Shown here piece after piece: positions 1 to 11,704 of a stretch of DNA of 64,000 nt. The stretch comes from Trichuris trichiura (lineage: Eukaryota; Nematoda; Enoplea; Trichinellida; Trichuridae). The stretch is taken from positions 310,001 through 374,000 of the forward strand of contig JBAJFE010000008.1 of assembly GCA_037903355.1 (NCBI GenBank). Reading direction: 5' to 3'. The notes under the pieces were generated by a model. That model searched no databases. It was not told the DNA's origin and saw nothing but the letters and a program-made list of their open reading frames with translations. Every line of letters begins with the position of its first letter. Positions within the stretch are counted from its first letter, which is position 1. The position numbers and the translations under genes are program-made.

Positions 1-1669
1 GATTTGCTTAACGTGGTCAAATTCATCTCCAATACAACCTTACTTTACTGCTACGCTTCGTTAACAAAACGCGTTTAAGCGAGCTAAGCAAAATGCAAAT
101 TTATTTTTGACTTAATTTTTTTTTATCATTAACTTCTTTAAAACCTGAATAGATGTATAGGAGAAAAATAGCCTTAAATAAGAGTCGCTGCATTGGTCCT
201 CCTTTTGTGCATTGATGTAATAATACGTTAATTGTGAAAGGCCAATATTGAGTTGGCAATCAAAACTTCAGGTTTTACGCTATCTTTTTCTTTCAGCTTG
301 TTTAAGAGTCGTACAGTAGCCGATTTGCATAATTAATTGAGTATACAAGTGATGAATGAATTGTCGTACACCAATACTGTTAAAAATGATTGAGAAAAGA
401 GTCCAAAGATAACAGAAGACCGAGTGAAGGGCGCTTGTAAGCGTCAGTAAATTTTTCGTACGAAAATTGATATCGTTTTTGGGAAAGAAAAGTAAGCTAG
501 TGCGCGTAGTAGCCCCTTTAATTCGTAATATTTCATGAATGAAGCGTCCTTCAGCAAAAGTAATTGGCTGACAATTACTTTTGCTTACTGTCATCACCGC
601 CTACTAATTTGGCAATGGACAGTGCATTTTGATATTCAGACGGTGTTTGCGTCATTCTGTCACTCCATTTCTTCGCACGTTTTATACGGGAAACGATTGG
701 AGCGCCGCCTATGTGCCCTGTTACGTACGGAAGCGTCAGTGCGGGTAAGTAATTTGCATAAAACGATTTGCCTTTTCCTTTTTCTTAAAATACTTCTTTG
801 TCTTGACGCCTCTTTGGCGTTGGCGGAAAAAGCGTACTGTTGACTTTTGCAGTTGTAAGTTTGGTTTTTTTTTCAACGCGACCCCTCCATCAATGTTTCA
901 TTGATTGCAATGGCAAATGGTCGAAGTTGGCCCTTTTTGGCGATTGTGCGAAAAAATTCACTTTTCCCCTTAATGGAAAAGGGGCACTCCTCGCTTCGTA
1001 GAGTTTATAAGTTCTGCCATTGAAAGGAGCGCCTTCGGAATGCTAAGCGATCGCTCATTGACAGCCTTTGCGTCAATGGCCAATTGAGCTCATTGAGATA
1101 AGGAAAAGATGAATGGAAAGATAACGTAAACGGCGCGTCGCTGACGAAATAGGCCTCGAAACCCCGTTGAGTGAATTCACTGTTACTTAAAGAGTAGCCG
1201 TTGGCTCATTGAGCTTAAACCATTGACGCGTCGTAGTTGTTGTCATTCATAATTTTTTATGAATTGACAACTCGTAAAGTCCATTTAATTCCATTGGCCT
1301 ATCTTTATATCGACGTTTTAACGCTTTGTAATCCTCATCAGGGAAGGCATTCCTCATGTTAACGCGTTCCTGCGCTTTTGTTGATTCGCTCCAGTTGCCA
1401 AGTTGAAGAAACGGTGCAAACTTTTTTTCACCGAGTAATCACTTGTTTTTTTATTAGAAATACGTTTCCCTCTTAACTGATGCTTTTCCTCGATTGCTTA
1501 ATTCGCGCAAAAGCAAAAAATCACGACCACCTTAAGTAAAGCTAAGTCACTCTTTTGCGCTAACGAAAAACCTGTCGGATAATTTCATAAGCGACCAATG
1601 AATGTTGATCCGATGGTCCATTGATTAAATGCTATCAATGAGCACAGTCAGCTGCTCTAATCTATTACT
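1..1669. other. intergenic, no gene recognised
   Basis: AT-rich DNA with only short unconvincing open frames on either strand. No domain, splice-consistent exon pair or structured repeat was seen. It may hold the 3' flank of the V-ATPase gene that ends at 1670. Confidence 0.5.
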
Positions 1670-2136
1670 TTACGCTCGGACGTTTGCATGTAGCTTCGGT
1701 GTGACGTCACAGGTGAGCTTTAAGAGCATCTCAATGACCTTAGAGTTTGAAGCATTACTTAACGCGCGCCAAAAGGATCGAACTTTGCCTTTTCTCACCT
1801 TTCCCTTATTCAGCGATGCAATGTACTGAGTTCGTTTCAGCTTTTCAGCGGCCTCCTGTTCGATTCGCACTGAAACGTCGTCGGTCGACTTCAGATGCTT
1901 CGATTCGTGCTCTCTGAATTGAGCTTCCCGTTCCTGGTAAATTTTCATATGCAAATGAGTTGGCAAAATATGCAGACACGGCTGCTCACTTCGCGATACT
2001 TTTCAATCTCTTGCTGCGCTTCAATCTTTGCCTGCTTCATGCGCTTCTCTTTGCGCTTTCTCGCTTCGCCGACCTTCTCCGAAGCGGTCTTCTCCGCTTG
2101 AAGCAATTGCTGTATGCCATCCGTTGCGGACGCCAT
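1670..2136 (-). CDS. vha-10: V-type H+-ATPase subunit G
   Basis: Peripheral-stalk subunit G of the vacuolar proton pump; with subunit E it forms the stator that holds the V1 head against the membrane sector. Two exons: 2136-1990 and 1933-1670, joined in phase 0 (donor GTGAGC, acceptor TTACCAG). The start [16 protein letters not shown] matches the family's conserved N-terminus; a Met 8 codons upstream is less likely. The product is one long charged helix ([19 protein letters not shown]..., then [14 protein letters not shown]) ending in [16 protein letters not shown], the usual C-terminus. At 136 aa it is about 15 residues longer than the roughly 120-aa family; the excess (around [15 protein letters not shown]) looks like an in-frame insert or a very short unspliced intron, but removing a GT-AG segment there breaks the frame. 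The identification is strong; the insert is uncertain. Confidence 0.9.
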
Positions 2137-3686
2137 TTCTGTATACACCATATAAGGCACATCATTTCAACGTACAAAAAGGTTTTTATTAATAAAACGC
2201 GATTAAGTAGACGAACTCATCAACGGTAGAAGGCCGTAGTAACGCGAGCAGTCATTGAAGCAGCTAAAGGAGATATGCTCATTCATTAAAATTCTTTAAT
2301 GGAAATGGATCGCAATTGAATTACTAATCAATGGCTTATTAAGAAAATGCTCACTAATATTATCCTTTTCGTACTGGAAAAATGGTCCTTTGGCGAGTTG
2401 ACAAACTCGCGATGGAAATAATTATTCCAACGTCACGAGTTCGCTGCTTTGGCGATATGAACGCGGCAAACAAGAAAAATAGGAAATGACGACAATATTT
2501 CCAGTTTGACAAAGTAATGCAACTACATCCTTAAAAGACCAGATTGCATTCATGCTAATTAGGTCGAATATAATAGACGCTACTGTTGCTTTCACGCTTA
2601 TCCGCGTTGCTGACAGTACGCTTTTAATATGTTGCATAGTTGGGTTGTACTTTTTTTATTCTAATTTAAAATATTTCGGAAAAATGGGTGCCTTTTAGCA
2701 GGCTTTGCTGTTTTCGTAAAAATATTTGCAAAAGATAAACCAGAGATCGGCTATTTTGAATATTAGTACAACATTTCAACAAACGTACTTTTTGTCCTTT
2801 CTGTTTACAAATTCTGCAAAAATTTCATTGGTGACGTCGCTGAAGGTCGCTTCCTTTAATGCCTTGGTTAGCAACGTCACAATGTACCTGCTTTTCTTTA
2901 TTTGCTCCCTTAGATTACTGTATGTTAGCATTGTAAAAAGAAGAAGATCGTTATTTTTCAGCTAAGCTGATCAGACCTCTTAAGCGCGCTGGAAAAATAT
3001 TTATCTTTCATTTCTTATTATTATAATTATAGTTTGTGTCTGTAACGCTATAATGAGATTCGATGGATGAAAGGCTGTTGGAAAAAAAAATCATTTTAGT
3101 TATTCCTGACTTAATTAGCGTGAAGTTAGTCGCACCTTTACATACTACGTATCGCAAAAGCGCCAAACAGCGCGTACATTAATATTTGCATATACAGTAA
3201 TTTGATAATCAAGTTCGTTGATTGTTCATTCGTATTTGTCCTTATCAGATATTGGAATTTTGACAGTTCGGACTTACGCTGCTCATTACGCCATCCGAAC
3301 GAGTCACTGTGCTGGAAATGACTGTTTGAAAAATTATCCTTTTAAAGAAACGAATATACTTACCTTTGGTCGTTCACGCAATGACAGATGACTTAGCATT
3401 GGCTCAGAATGCCTTTTCCGCCTCTCGAAGCAAACGAAACGTTTTATTTGCAATTTAACGTATGCATCAACATATATAGTTATAAGTTGTCAATATCTAC
3501 CAAAGCGCTATTGTGGGTAGATCTATTGGAGTATCCAGGCGAAAGAGTTTATGCTGTGGCATTAATGCATGATAGTGATTGCATGCATGTCTCGTTGAGG
3601 TTTCAGCCGGTTTTGGCGAGCAAAAGTTTTTTGTATTATCCGTACGAGAATACAAAAAATTTTGCATACTTAAAAAAGCTTATTTT
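2137..3686. other. intergenic, no gene recognised
   Basis: About 1.5 kb between V-ATPase G and the first MSP-domain gene, which are on the same strand. An open frame on + at 3409-3777 encodes a 122-aa unknown polypeptide that partly overlaps the MSP gene antisense; I could not support it as a gene. Confidence 0.4.
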
Positions 3687-4598
3687 TCAGTGCCCTCTTT
3701 TGGATTTGCGGCCTTTACGACTGTCCGTCTTGTGCACTTTGGACATCACCTTTCTTCGCAACATTCGGCCGCGTTGACGCTCTAATCGTAAGCGGCGCTT
3801 TTCCCGCCCTCTTTTCAATGCTCTTCTGACAAATATGGACGTCGGACATGGTTTCTTGAAATCCAACGGATCCGAACTGCTTGAACGACTGCGCTCGCCA
3901 ATGCTCGACGTTTGACGCGGTATATTCTTTTTCTTTTGCGATCTATCCTTATTAATGAATTTCTTTTTCCCGTCAATCGTTCTCTGTCTACAGGGAATGC
4001 TTAATCGCTTCATTTCCCCTTCAATACGTCTGCTATACTTAACCCGAATGATCTTACGACACAGAACGCTTGAATTGACCATTTTGTCCTTTTGATCAGT
4101 TTCGCAACTTTCAGCCGTTTTGTAGAAGTCAAAAATAATATGATCATCCTGTGTGTGAAATTTGTTATTCCATATGCGATGCAAACGAATTTCCGCCCTC
4201 ATGTGATCATTGGCGTTGACTACACCGCATGGCGGCACTGCCACAAGAAAAACCCTTTGCGTACTGCGCACATTGAATGACAACGGATAGTCAAGGTGGT
4301 TTGTTATTACAATAGCTTTTGAGGAAGGCGACTGATACGACGGATTCAGCAGCACCTTCGAAGGTCCAACGGCAACTTTGCAACTGGCAATAGCCGGAAT
4401 CAAAGTCGGTACTACTTCGCATTCGGCGCTTTTCGACTCGTTGCACGTATTCAGCGTCATAGGGACACTAAGGTCACTAATGCTGCCGAAAATCCCTGAC
4501 CACGCGTCAACCCACCCCTTCCGACTCACTTTTCTCAAACGGCGTTTAACCCCTGCGCGATCGCAGTTTAAATAAAAGCAAAACAGCGTGCCCGGCAA
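3687..4598 (-). CDS. MSP-domain protein with basic C-terminal tail
   Basis: Single open exon of 303 codons. Residues about 70-190 form a major-sperm-protein/VAP-type beta-sandwich: GPSKVLLNP at the start, VITNHLDYPLSFNVRS in the core strand region, VPPCGVV and then IIFDFYKTAE, ending at KIIRVKYSRR. The rest is a Lys/Arg/Ser-rich tail (for example RRALKRGREKRRLRLERQ) that looks disordered and could be nuclear or nucleic-acid binding. It is a clear paralogue of the gene at 10910-11704: ITNYYDFPVAFKL and VPSCGWV align with the same strands. Classical MSPs are about 127 aa without such a tail, so this is an MSP-domain fusion, not a cytoskeletal sperm MSP. The first 20 codons, before the family-like part, may be 5' leader; the true start is uncertain. 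Confidence 0.75.
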   Translation of the reverse strand: MPGTLFCFYLNCDRAGVKRRLRKVSRKGWVDAWSGIFGSISDLSVPMTLNTCNESKSAECEVVPTLIPAIASCKVAVGPSKVLLNPSYQSPSSKAIVITNHLDYPLSFNVRSTQRVFLVAVPPCGVVNANDHMRAEIRLHRIWNNKFHTQDDHIIFDFYKTAESCETDQKDKMVNSSVLCRKIIRVKYSRRIEGEMKRLSIPCRQRTIDGKKKFINKDRSQKKKNIPRQTSSIGERSRSSSSDPLDFKKPCPTSIFVRRALKRGREKRRLRLERQRGRMLRRKVMSKVHKTDSRKGRKSKRGH

Positions 4599-5729
4599 AA
4601 TTTAAAGTGACCAACGAAAATGCTAACTTCTATCTCAAAAAAAAGCGAGATTTTAAGTATCCAATACAGTAGGAAAAGATGCTCAGGTTCAGTCCGCCTG
4701 AATATCATTAAAATCATCCGAGAATTATGACTGGCACGTCAACAATTGCTTTATCGACTGTATTCGCGTAGCAGTGTCGACTGCTTCGTCGGCAGGTCGG
4801 TGGCTAGCAACTTGCCCGCTTTGAAAAGAGAGAACCCCTGAAACAAACTTTCATTACCTATGGATGACAGAGAGATTGGTTGCTGTAAGCCGAAAAAGGC
4901 ACTTTCACAAAAAGGCGGGAAACACTACTGTGTCTACCGTCAATATTCCGACGATTCGTTTCGCGCTTCCGCGCAAAAACTGCCTACCGTAACCCAAAAA
5001 TGCAGGTTCTTTTCACTGCTCGCCATCCTGTTGTCCCATTGCTTAAGCGCCTGAGCTAAAATAGAAGCTTCACCCTTAGGCTTAAGTAATAATAGAACAA
5101 GTAGACCCGCTATTTTTTGGAAAGGAGCAACCTGCATCATGTTGGCTACGGTAGCAAAGGGGAACAAGATGCAAATGTGAAGTTGCGCCGACGCGACATG
5201 AAGTTTTTGCAGCCGTCCATTTTTAAGCTTACTTAAGGAATTGATTATTCGGCTATTAACAATTTTGCGAGCACAAAGCAACTGCTCAATTTCTGTTTCC
5301 CGACGCTAACGACTATCCGTACAAACGTTGCGCACCGCTTGCGCGCGGCAGAAATAGTTCCTACATTGCTCCGAATGGACAGAAGTTGTCTTCCGGCTTG
5401 ATGATTTATGATGCTCAGGTAAGAATAAAAAGACAGTAAGTAAATGCGTGAACTTTTTCAGTTTAAATTCTTTGCACCCCGAAGCAGGGACTTATCCAAT
5501 CAAAACGTGCAACTTTAAAATGTCACAGTTCAGTTTAAACTCACCCGCTTCAGATGAAGTCGTCTGAGTGTCTCTGAATCATTGTTACCACTTTGCAGTC
5601 GTGCGGTGAGGTTGCTCAGCAAAAGCGCGTCTTCCAGCTTCAGCTGTTCGAACATTCCGTCCAAACCGTACACACTGAAATACAAAGGTAAGAACTTGTT
5701 GTAGTATGCTGCTTACCTGTGGTAGTATC

Positions 5730-5781
<52 letters not shown>

Positions 5782-6248
5782 GTAGTAGTAGTAGTAGTAG
5801 TAATCTTAGTCAATGAGCACTGCCACAGTCCTCTAGCTTACATTGAGACTAAGTCGTACCACTGTGATATAAAGGTTTCAAGATTATAGCCTAACATGCT
5901 TATCGACAACAAACTACAGTAGAACTTAAACTGTTCGATCATTCGCTAGTTCACTCATGAAATAATGAGAAATAATAATTCTTTCGCATAAACTTCAGTT
6001 GCCTATTCTTAGTAAATCTATTACTGACTACATACAGCTATAAACTAAATGCCTTACTTTATATGGGGGCGCTACATCAGCAATAAATTTTAAGACGGTG
6101 CGTCTGAGAATAACTGCTATTTCAACAGTCGTTAAGTTAGCAACCTTAAATTGAAATGGCTAAGTGCTGTAGCGGTATTTGCAAAAGCTGAATGAGCTTT
6201 CTTACGCGGGGAGACAATCAATGAGTGCTTTATAGTTTCAGGGATAAA
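4599..6248. other. intergenic with a microsatellite
   Basis: No gene recognised. A triplet microsatellite lies at 5731-5801. Short open frames at 4860-5054 (+) and 4940-5281 (-) overlap each other and show no domain. Confidence 0.4.
5731..5801. repeat. compound (ATT)n-(AGT)n microsatellite
   Basis: About 50 bp of uninterrupted ATT/TTA triplets pass directly into about seven AGT triplets. A likely length-polymorphic locus. Confidence 0.95.
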
Positions 6249-7323
6249 ATGGGAAATATTCCTTTAAGAAAGAAGAATGGCCGCAGAAAAAAGGCAACGC
6301 ATAGAAGTAGCCCCATTAGGAATCAAATCAACGGAAATCAGGGACGAAATGCGACACACGCGAACGTTCTCCCTGAAATTGCTCAAGGTATGCACAATTT
6401 CACTCCATTAGTGGAATTGAATTCATTTGGACTAATTTTCCTGCCTTTCTCAGATACCTTTGATGAGCACCCATCACCAGATTTCGAAATCGCACTACGT
6501 GAGCTAATAAGAGATTGCGCTGCTCTTAGAGCAGTAGCGACAAGGAGCAATAGTCCATTCAGGTATCTCTACCTATCTTCTCACTTCATTACAACACTTC
6601 CCATTGATGAACATGTGATCTATACATATACGTTCGTCGACTGTCGTTCTGATCAGCTGACCTTCCCCTTTGAATTATGCAAACTAACTAACATTGGAGA
6701 CATAAAAATTTCGAGCAAAGAAGAGTATAATAATTTAAAATAATTTCAGAGAAACATTGCATTGCCTACCAGTTATCAGTAAAAAAAAATTTCCCGCCAG
6801 AAGTTTAGTTAGCGTATAATAATAATATAAGCAATACTTTAAGGAGAGCGCAAACAGTGTCTTTTTAACAGCTATAAACCGTTTAGACACCGTCGAGGCG
6901 GCTGCGGCAACAGGTTTAAGGCGGCAAACCAAGAAGAAGTGACGACATCGCAAAGTAATGCAGAAAAACCAACAAAGCAAAGTGGCACAAACCTAAAGAT
7001 GGAAAAAGCAAGCGCTTTAGCAGCCCAACAAAGCGCGCCAGAGGAATCGGCTTTTTCAGGCGAACAACAAACGGAGGCGAACGGTAACTGAAAGCGCGAT
7101 GAATGAACAAGACGGAAAATGTAAATTTCCTATTTGAGGTTTCAACGACAGACACCGAACAGAACACACTATCGATGAACAGTTTGAAAGCAGAGAAGAG
7201 GAAGAGGCGGGTCAGAAATTTAATGAATTCTTGATTGGAGCAATGGCGGTTAGGCGACAACAATTGGGCTATTCATTGGACTCTGACGAGGACGACTTCG
7301 AGGACCAGTCGGGCACAAAATGA
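6249..7323 (+). CDS. uncharacterised 206-aa protein, basic N-terminus and acidic C-terminus
   Basis: I do not recognise this protein. Four exons, 6249-6387, 6454-6562, 6872-7083 and 7163-7323, have phases 1, 2, 1 that match at every junction and give 206 aa without a stop, which is why I trust it. The N-terminus is basic (MGNIPLRKKNGRRKKATHR). Exon 2 carries a helical segment (DFEIALRELIRDCAALRAVA). Exon 3 has a Cys/Arg/Gly patch (KPFRHRRGGCGNRF) followed by a Ser/Thr/Gln/Glu-rich linker. Exon 4 begins with an acidic helix (DEQFESREEEEAGQ) and ends YSLDSDEDDFEDQSGTK, a possible CK2-type acidic tail. A nuclear role is possible but only inferred. An ATG 24 bp upstream (6225) is an alternative start. 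Confidence 0.65.
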
Positions 7324-7462
7324 ATTCACATAAAATAATTATAAATAACAAAATAAGTGAGCATTTTTGTTCACTTTAAGTAGTGAACGAGCAAAGAAAC
7401 CTAACACTTTATGTGTACATTTATATAACGTCTTTATATACAACACAATATATTTAAAACTA

Positions 7463-7506
<44 letters not shown>

Positions 7507-7931
7507 AGCGCCCATTGAATCGTATGAATTTTAGAGCAAAGCCGTACAGTATTTCAACAAACTTTTTTGATTTCAGCTTACTTTGGCTTTATGCAGTCAA
7601 GAAGCACAACACGGCGAGCGGAAAAGAAACAAAATAGCAGCATAACGTTTGAAAAATAAGTTCGCAGACAATGGGAAATGAAGCTACGCTGTCGCACAAC
7701 AATTTTTGCATTTCGAGACTGGAAAATTTCTGCTTTCTGCCATTATGTATAAACGTCACAATTGTCACATCGCTCGCCGCGTTATGGTTCTACGAAGCAG
7801 CGATAAAACATCTTTTTTTTAACCTTCAAACCCATGCAACCTTTTTTGAACGCTTAAAGTTGAATAAAGGTTGTCAAAGCAAAACATTGTACTTGCGATA
7901 ATCGCACTTGATCGGTTGTGCTTTGAAAAAA
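7324..7931. other. intergenic with (AT)n tract
   Basis: About 600 bp between the 206-aa gene and PLE-A. It contains a dinucleotide tract at 7466-7503 and nothing else that I recognise. Confidence 0.5.
7466..7503. repeat. (AT)n microsatellite
   Basis: About 19 uninterrupted AT dinucleotides. Confidence 0.95.
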
Positions 7932-8007
7932 AACGAATCCCTAATCTTGCGCAATCAGGAAAGAGTTATTCCTAAAAGAACGGCAAAAAACGTCCCTAAA
8001 ATAAATT

Positions 8008-9760
8008 ATCACAAAAGCAGATAAAGGGAACAGAATAGTCCTACTTGACAGAAGCACCTACACCGAAAAGATGACAACTATATTAAACACAGCAAATTAC
8101 ACACCTCTACCTGACGACCCTACAGAAGCCTCTCGAAAAAATCTCCGATCTCTTCTCATTACGTTCGCCGAAAAGACTAAAGAATCAGAAATATCTAAAT
8201 TAGCAACACATCTTAAATTCGCGTCGAATTATAGACCCCCTGAGCTATACGGGCTTCCCAAAGTACACAAACCGGATGTCCCACTAAGACCAACAGTATC
8301 TACAATTAACAGCACTACAAGCGAACTCAGTCGATACTTAAAAAAGATCATCAAACCCCTAACCGGCAAAGAACCCTCTTTCGTCAAAAATAGCAAATCT
8401 TTCGTCAATGAAATACGAAACCATCACTTGAAACCAGATGAGATTTTAGTTAGTTACGATGTAAAAGAATTATTCCTGAGCATCCCAGTGCCAGACACAT
8501 TGGAGATGTTGTACAGCCTCCTCAATGCAGATACAAGTCTACCCAGCAGAACAAAGTTAAATCCTTTTCGCATTATTAAGCTGGTTTCTTTTTGCATGCA
8601 AGATGGCAATTACTTCACCTTTGACAACAAATACTACAAACAATCCAGCGGAGTCCCAATGGGCAGTTCCTTATCCCCAGTCTTAGCAGAAGTTTTTATG
8701 GAGAAGCTTGAAAGAAACACTTCCGAAACTGTAGATAGACAAATCGCCCTACTCCTCTTCAAAAGATATGTGGACGATATCTTTGTAATTATTCAGGCCT
8801 GAAAAGAAGAACAATTTCTACAGTTCCTCAACAACATGCGTCCAAACTAAATCGTCTTCACCATGGAAAAGGAAGAAAACGAAACCTTGCCCTTTCTGGA
8901 TGTGCTAATTATCCGCACAAATGAAGGGCTTAAAACCAGAGTCTATAGAAAACCCACGCAGACTGACCAATATCTCAACTTCTCATCACATCACCCACGA
9001 TCAGTAATGCGAGGTATCGTCTGAGGAATGGTCGATAGGGCGATCAATATATGCGATCCTGAATATCTAAAGCCGGAACTTAACTGTATTACAAAAGTCT
9101 TCTACAAAAATCATTATCGTAAATCCTCCATTGACCAAGTATTCAAGTACAAACTACGCAAACGTGAACCCCCTGAACCAAACATTTCACACACTTCACA
9201 TTTAGTTGCTCCCTATGTAGTAGGACTAGGCAAAAAAATTATCCTATTAGGAAAAAGATTAGGCTTCAAGGTCTATTTCAAGAATTTCGCCAATCTCAGA
9301 TCGATTCTTCGTACAGACAAAAGAAAACTTGCTACAGCCGAAAAAGTGGGCTTAGTATACGCAATTGAATGTACGTGTTCAGGAGTTTACGTTGGAGAAA
9401 CAGGCAATACTTTAGAACGTAGATTCAGCGAACACACAAAAAAGCTGAACTGTTATAAGAAAGCAAAAAATATCCTCGAAAATAGTGGCACCCCAATTGC
9501 TAATCGCGGAAGACCAATATTAAATCCAAGAATCACCGTGGACAAAGCAGTTTAAGCTTCTGCTGTAGTGGAACACGCGGTACACTGCGAACAGCCCCTC
9601 CGGCCCAAAGTCGTATGTTATGAAAGCAACCTGAGTTTAAGAAAACTTAAAGAGGCGTTATACATATAGACACAACGCAACCTTCAACCGCGATCAAGGG
9701 GCAGATATTAGTGAAGTGTGGACGAATATTATCACCCGCCACAAATGCTGCTCACTAGAT
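8008..9760 (+). pseudogene. PLE-A reverse transcriptase/GIY-YIG reading frame, broken
   Basis: Conceptual translation shows PLE RT motifs in order: GLPKVHKP, VSYDVKELF (motif A), GVPMGSSLSP (motif B) and FKRYVDDIFVI (motif C). These are followed by the GIY-YIG endonuclease (LVYAIECTCSGVYVGETGN, then RRFSEH). The frame is interrupted by in-frame stops near 8000, 8800, 8849, 9022 and 9553, the last cutting off the C-terminal EALYI region. Single-base changes explain most of these (for example W/Q to stop), so it is an ageing but not ancient copy. Confidence 0.85.
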
Positions 9761-10114
9761 GGATAAGATACAAGAGCACGTGGAAAAAGTTAAGGAAGAA
9801 GTCATTACAAACATGGAACAAAATGGAAAATTATAGGGAACCACAAATTATTCAGAAGAAACAAGAGGCGAAATTTAGAAAAATGGATACAAAAATGGAT
9901 AACAAATGGAAGAAAAAAAGAGGAAGGAAACAAAACAGGATTTGATGACGCAAAAAATGGAAAAACAGATCGATATACAACCCTACAAAAATTTTACCGA
10001 ACAAGAGAAGCCGCAGCTGACAGAAACAGAAGAAAGAGAACTTTAAAACACTCGGTTTAAACGTTAGAAAACGATGGAGGATAAACCTCCCATCATAAAT
10101 TACACACATGTTGA

Positions 10115-10152
10115 CCGCTGACGACGGGTCGCGACAGACCCGGAAGCTCCGG
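10115..10152 (+). ncRNA. hammerhead-like ribozyme core, PLE-A tail (decayed)
   Basis: Order: stem I strand CCG, core CTGACGA, stem II CGGGTC...GACCCG closed by a 6-nt loop, then GAAG (GAAA expected), CTC and returning stem I strand CGG. One A to G change in the GAAA box would probably inactivate it. Type I organisation with minimal stem III, as in Penelope-type hammerheads. Confidence 0.6.
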
Positions 10153-10452
10153 AAAAACATTTCTCATTTACTGGTTTATCAACGGGACACAGCCGTAATA
10201 AAGACATTGTAATATGAAAACATACAGTCCGGTACTAAAACATCACATTTGCAACCTTAAAATAAAGGTTTTTATTCAACGCGATTATAAACTCCCTTTT
10301 TGAACGCGCAGAATCCTTGCTAAGGTTGCTAACGTTCGAAATCAGCTCCAACTTCAAAACTGCCACAGTATGACTAAAGGTAGTCAGGTTCGCTGCGTTG
10401 ATTTTTCTTAGAATTTTGAAAAATTCGAAACTTTAAACTTCACCGCCTAAAA

Positions 10453-10558
10453 CAGTGTTTCACAAAGTGGGCCCTGGGGCCCCCTGGAGGATAATGCGGC
10501 AGGACATTGTCCCAATAAACGGTGGGGGCCCTGGGGCAAAAAAAGTTGAGAAACTATG
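10453..10558. mobile_element. 106-bp hAT-type MITE
   Basis: The termini are inverted (CAGTGTTTCACAA... against ...TTGAGAAACTATG), the hAT-type CAGNGNTTCTCAA signature. They are flanked by an 8-bp near-perfect target duplication, GCCTAAAA (10445-10452) and GCCTAAAG (10559-10566). The interior is GC-rich (two GGGGCCC-like blocks) and non-coding. The signature matches the element at 19882-20346, so both were probably moved by the same transposase. Confidence 0.8.
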
Positions 10559-10909
10559 GCCTAAAGCAATGAACTGAAATAACCGGAACAATGAATTTAT
10601 GCGCCATTTTCGCCGTCAAGAACACCATTGTATTTATTAATATGCAAACGAAAAGTCAGCCGAGACAATGAGGAATATACGTGAAAATGTTCAATGGGAC
10701 CCAACCGCCACTGCTCCGCGCACTCATTCAAAAGGGCAATTCATCGTTTGACCAATTAAGCCGATTCGTTCGTGTCATTCTTCTTCATTTTTCCCGCTGA
10801 AAACTCAAACGAGTATAAGGGACAAGTATTTTTTATACTACTCCCGCGAGCGTTATAAAGAAATTTACATATTTTACAAAGTTGAATACTTTAAGTACTT
10901 TCGGACGAA

Positions 10910-11704
10910 TTAAAAGATGTTATTTTTTTTTTCTACAATGGACCATTGATGAGCTAAGCATTCACCTTCATTTTCAACGGAGATATGCCTTTTTCTTCCC
11001 AATCGACCTTCGGCGCTCAAGTCTGATTCGATTATACGTTGGTCAGCTAAAGGACAACTATTTCCGCTGGTCGCGGGACCCTCATTGTTATCCGCGTTGC
11101 CTTCCGCCTGCAATGAGTTAGCTTCGTCGACCAACCATTGGTCATCGGAAGTGGCTATTTCATTGGCCACAATCAACTGTTGCCTTTTCTTTTCCTTATT
11201 GATCGGCTTGCTGTAGCTTAGCTGCAGCATCACCTGGCAAAATGGCTCCAATGTTGCATTCAACGGCTCCAACGTTTCCACATTCTCCGTCAAACGCGCG
11301 AAGTCAAAAATGGCTCGATCGCTTCGATATTTGAAAACTCTGTCCAAAGGATGTAAGCCAATTTCTATAACGCATTGACTTTTGCTAAGCACCCATCCGC
11401 ACGACGGTACTGAGTAAAGCGCCTTATTTTGGGACCAACGCAACTTGAACGCCACCGGAAAGTCGTAATAATTTGTTATGGTCAAGTACTTGGTAGAATT
11501 ACTATTTTTTACAGGCAGCAACAATAGCCTTCGAGGAGTAATGGTAATTTTCCCAGTTTCCATCGGCGGAAGCGACGGTGTTTCCATCGTTTCAGTACTC
11601 GACGTTTTATCGCCGCTGACAATCCCCTCTTTTGACTCACTTTGATCAAGCGACATTTTCAATGGGAAGCGTTTAAAGCAAGAAGACCATTCTCGTACAA
11701 TCAA
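10910..11704 (-). CDS. MSP-domain protein, paralogue of the 3687-4598 gene
   Basis: Open exon of 264 codons; the Met at codon 17 (MSLDQSESKEG, 11656) is a likelier start than the first. Residues about 50-160 are an MSP-type domain: ITITPRRLLLLP, then TKYLTITNYYDFPVAFKLR, VPSCGWVLSKSQCVIEIGL, RAIFDFARL and CQVMLQLSYS. The C-terminal 90 residues are acidic and low complexity. Alignment of TITNYYDFP/VITNHLDYP and RAIFDFARL/HIIFDFYKT with the upstream gene shows common descent; the basic tail of that gene is not shared. Function unknown; a germline/sperm role is only family-based inference. Confidence 0.75.
   Translation of the reverse strand: MIVREWSSCFKRFPLKMSLDQSESKEGIVSGDKTSSTETMETPSLPPMETGKITITPRRLLLLPVKNSNSTKYLTITNYYDFPVAFKLRWSQNKALYSVPSCGWVLSKSQCVIEIGLHPLDRVFKYRSDRAIFDFARLTENVETLEPLNATLEPFCQVMLQLSYSKPINKEKKRQQLIVANEIATSDDQWLVDEANSLQAEGNADNNEGPATSGNSCPLADQRIIESDLSAEGRLGRKRHISVENEGECLAHQWSIVEKKNNIF

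Larger units (their letters stand above)
7932..10240 (+). mobile_element. Penelope-like retroelement copy A (PLE-A), decayed
   Basis: 5'-truncated Penelope-like element. Homology to PLE-B begins just before the ITKADKG block (about 7990) and runs through the reverse transcriptase, the GIY-YIG endonuclease and the 3' tail. The tail includes a hammerhead-like core (10115-10152) and a terminal stretch CAACGGGACA...CCGTAATAAA shared with PLE-C and PLE-D. It belongs to the same subfamily as PLE-C (shared LTGKEPSFVKNSK and DEILVSYDVK). The outer 5' limit is approximate and no target duplication could be assigned. Confidence 0.85.
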
